This document shows, piece by piece, positions 5,052-6,754 of a DNA stretch of 6,754 nucleotides. Both the position numbers and the translations under genes were made by a program. The notes beneath the pieces are model-generated. The model saw only the letters and a list, made by a program, of their open reading frames with translations. It did no database searches and was not told where the DNA came from. Location of the stretch: positions 1 through 6,754 of the forward strand of contig JAQBUS010000059.1 of NCBI GenBank assembly GCA_027623875.1. Direction: 5' to 3'. The number at the start of each line of letters is the position of its first letter. Positions within the stretch are counted from its first letter, which is position 1. The DNA is from Pseudomonadota bacterium (lineage in GTDB: Bacteria; Pseudomonadota; Alphaproteobacteria; Rhodobacterales; Rhodobacteraceae).

Positions 5052-6647
5052 CTAATTTGTTATAAAAGTTAAGGCTTGAACCTGATGAAAAAAACCCGTG
5101 TTTTTTAAGCTTTTAAGAACTGTCGGGGCGGGTTGACCATCTACCGATAGTAGAGCGATAGCTTCGCCACCTATTGCACTTCTTCCCAAAGTAAAGTTTG
5201 CGATATTCACATTATTTTTACCTAAAACACCACCCAAAACTCCTATAATACCTGGCACATCTTTATTCGTTGTGTAGATCATGTGTTCTGAGATTTCAGA
5301 ATCTATATTCAAACCTTTAACTTGAATGAAACGGGGTTTTCCATCTGAGAAAACAGTTCCAGCAATTGACCTTTCTCGGGTTGGAGTCACTACCTTAATT
5401 TTAATATAACCTTCGAAGACACCCGTCCTATCCTGTTTGATAGTACTGATTTGAACACCGCGATCCTTAGCAATTATAGGGGCAGAAATCATATTTACAT
5501 CAGGATTAATTGTCTTAAGAATTCCGGCAACTGACGCACAATCAAGAGCGTTTAAATTCATTGAGGCAACAGAACCGTTATACGTTATTAGTATTTCTTT
5601 AAGAGGTTCAGTTGTCATTTGACCTATGAATGAACCAAGGTTTTCGGCAAGCTTTAACCATGGACGCATTATGATAGCTTCTTCCGCTGTTACTGAGGGC
5701 ATATTAAGAGCATTAGACACCACCCCACTTAGTAAATAGTCGGACATTTGCTCTGCAATTTGAATGGCAACATTTTCTTGAGCTTCTGTTGTGGCAGCTC
5801 CAAGGTGGGGGGTAACTACAACGTTTGCTAGATTAAAAAGTGGGCTGTTTGTTGCAGGCTCTTGGGCGAATACATCTAATGCAGCACCTGCAACCCGACT
5901 ATCTTGTATGGCAATTGCTAAAGCCTCCTCGTCCACCAGCCCCCCTCTCGCACAATTGATTATGTGCACGTTCGGTTTCAGCTTCTCAATAGCAGCCTTG
6001 CTAATAATATTTCTAGTTAGATCAGTTAAGGGCACATGTAATGTAATGAAGTCAGACTTTGCAAACAATTCATCTAACTCAACTTTTGTTATCCCTATTT
6101 TTTGAGCTCTTTCTGCAGATAAATATGGATCATACGCAATAACTTTCATTTTTAACCCTAATGCTCTGTCACAGACGATCGTCCCTATGTTTCCTACACC
6201 TATAACGCCTAGAGTTTTTGATGTTAACTCAACGCCCATAAATCTAGACTTCTCCCACTTTCCGCTGTGAGTAGAAGTATTTGCGTCTGGAATCTGTCTA
6301 GCTACGGCCATCATCATTGAAATTGCGTGCTCTGCAGTTGTTATTGAATTTCCAAAAGGTGTATTCATTACGATTATACCTTTCTTAGAAGCAAATGGGA
6401 TATCAACATTGTCGACCCCAATACCTGCTCTACCGATAACCTTTAGGTTAACCGCTGCTTTAATTATTTTTTCGGTTACTTTTGTGGCCGATCTAATTGC
6501 TAAGCCATCATATTGGGAAATGATTTTTAGTAACAACTCTTTATCTTTACCTAGTTCGGGTTGAAAATCCACGTCAATCCCCCGATCCCGGAAAATTTGT
6601 ACAGCAGTATCTGATAATTTATCTGAGACAAGAACTCTAGGTGACAT
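5052..6647 (-). CDS. serA: D-3-phosphoglycerate dehydrogenase (long, ACT-domain form)
   Basis: SerA oxidises 3-phosphoglycerate to 3-phosphohydroxypyruvate with NAD, the committed step of serine synthesis in the cytosol. From the ATG at 6647 the product has 531 residues, the usual length of the type I enzyme. Domains in order are an N-terminal substrate-binding part (about 1-97) with GRAGIGVDNVD (72-82), an NAD-binding Rossmann domain with GVGNIG (150-155) and acidic Asp173, and the end of the substrate domain. An intervening ASB domain (about 316-450) and a C-terminal ACT domain (about 456-530, with DVPGIIGVLG at 463-472) follow. The catalytic set is Arg234 in NCARGG, Glu263 in AQEP and His281 in TPHLGAAT, matching Arg236, Glu265 and His283 of human PHGDH. 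The ACT domain suggests amino-acid feedback, often by serine, but this is not certain for long forms. An upstream in-frame ATG at 6746 would add 33 basic, non-conserved residues and is rejected. No serC or serB is in view. Confidence 0.95.
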   Translation of the reverse strand: MSPRVLVSDKLSDTAVQIFRDRGIDVDFQPELGKDKELLLKIISQYDGLAIRSATKVTEKIIKAAVNLKVIGRAGIGVDNVDIPFASKKGIIVMNTPFGNSITTAEHAISMMMAVARQIPDANTSTHSGKWEKSRFMGVELTSKTLGVIGVGNIGTIVCDRALGLKMKVIAYDPYLSAERAQKIGITKVELDELFAKSDFITLHVPLTDLTRNIISKAAIEKLKPNVHIINCARGGLVDEEALAIAIQDSRVAGAALDVFAQEPATNSPLFNLANVVVTPHLGAATTEAQENVAIQIAEQMSDYLLSGVVSNALNMPSVTAEEAIIMRPWLKLAENLGSFIGQMTTEPLKEILITYNGSVASMNLNALDCASVAGILKTINPDVNMISAPIIAKDRGVQISTIKQDRTGVFEGYIKIKVVTPTRERSIAGTVFSDGKPRFIQVKGLNIDSEISEHMIYTTNKDVPGIIGVLGGVLGKNNVNIANFTLGRSAIGGEAIALLSVDGQPAPTVLKSLKNTGFFHQVQALTFITN

Positions 6648-6754
6648 TTGACTTAACCTTCTACTTTTAATTTTTAATAAAATATATTTTACTGCGTGAT
6701 GAGTATTATGCTTGATCGCTAATAGCGGTTTGAAAAGCCCAAGCAATCCAGGGG
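6648..6754 (-). promoter_or_regulatory. serA: Upstream region of serA
   Basis: The region upstream of serA is AT-rich, especially next to the start codon, and is cut by the window edge. A weak promoter candidate on the minus strand is TTCAAA (6734 to 6729) and CATAAT (6710 to 6705) with an 18-bp spacer. A short dyad, CGCTA-A-TAGCG (6717-6727), sits between these boxes and could be an operator half-site pair or chance. No riboswitch or leader peptide is recognisable. Confidence 0.3.
6657..6662 (-). promoter_or_regulatory. serA: Ribosome-binding site deciding the serA start
   Basis: AGAAGG on the minus strand lies 9 nt upstream of the ATG at 6647. The protein starting there, MSPRVLVSDKLSD, begins as SerA proteins normally do. 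This favours 6647 over the more distant in-frame ATG at 6746. Confidence 0.7.

Noticed and set aside
5791..6105. 104-codon plus-strand frame inside serA
   Set aside because: It is antisense to the NAD-binding domain of a well-conserved gene, with Ala/Ser-rich content typical of a shadow frame.

Overview
This AT-rich window most likely comes from an alphaproteobacterium, possibly a low-GC marine lineage. The evidence is an IalB-family secreted protein, a Rhizobium etli-type (AnsA-II) asparaginase and a long (type I) SerA. This placement rests on protein family membership recalled from memory, not on a database search, and no rRNA or tRNA is present to confirm it. Five complete protein-coding genes fill almost the whole window. 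I see no tRNA, rRNA, CRISPR array, transposase, integrase or phage gene.

Layout from left to right. Positions 21-581 (minus) encode an exported IalB-family protein. A 156-bp AT-rich divergent spacer (582-737) separates it from a plus-strand AnsA-II-type L-asparaginase (738-1736). That gene meets a minus-strand BktB-like beta-ketothiolase (1733-2914) tail to tail, and their stop codons overlap by 4 bp. A 131-bp divergent spacer (2915-3045) carrying two short dyad symmetries leads to a plus-strand ACSF2-like acyl-CoA synthetase (3046-4764). A 287-bp non-coding stretch (4765-5051) contains a probable terminator and several stem-loops. Last comes minus-strand serA (true start near 6647, stop at 5052), with about 107 bp of upstream sequence before the window edge.

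The genes are mostly housekeeping or catabolic. The thiolase and acyl-CoA synthetase are divergent and share one control region. They could act at the two ends of acyl-CoA metabolism: activation of a free acid by the synthetase, and thiolytic cleavage or condensation of 3-ketoacyl-CoA by the thiolase. The asparaginase releases aspartate and ammonia, and SerA commits 3-phosphoglycerate to serine synthesis; neither is obviously linked to the acyl-CoA pair. I found no convincing undescribed system. The items most worth a second look are the dyads between thiolase and synthetase, the convergent stop overlap, and the structured gap before serA.
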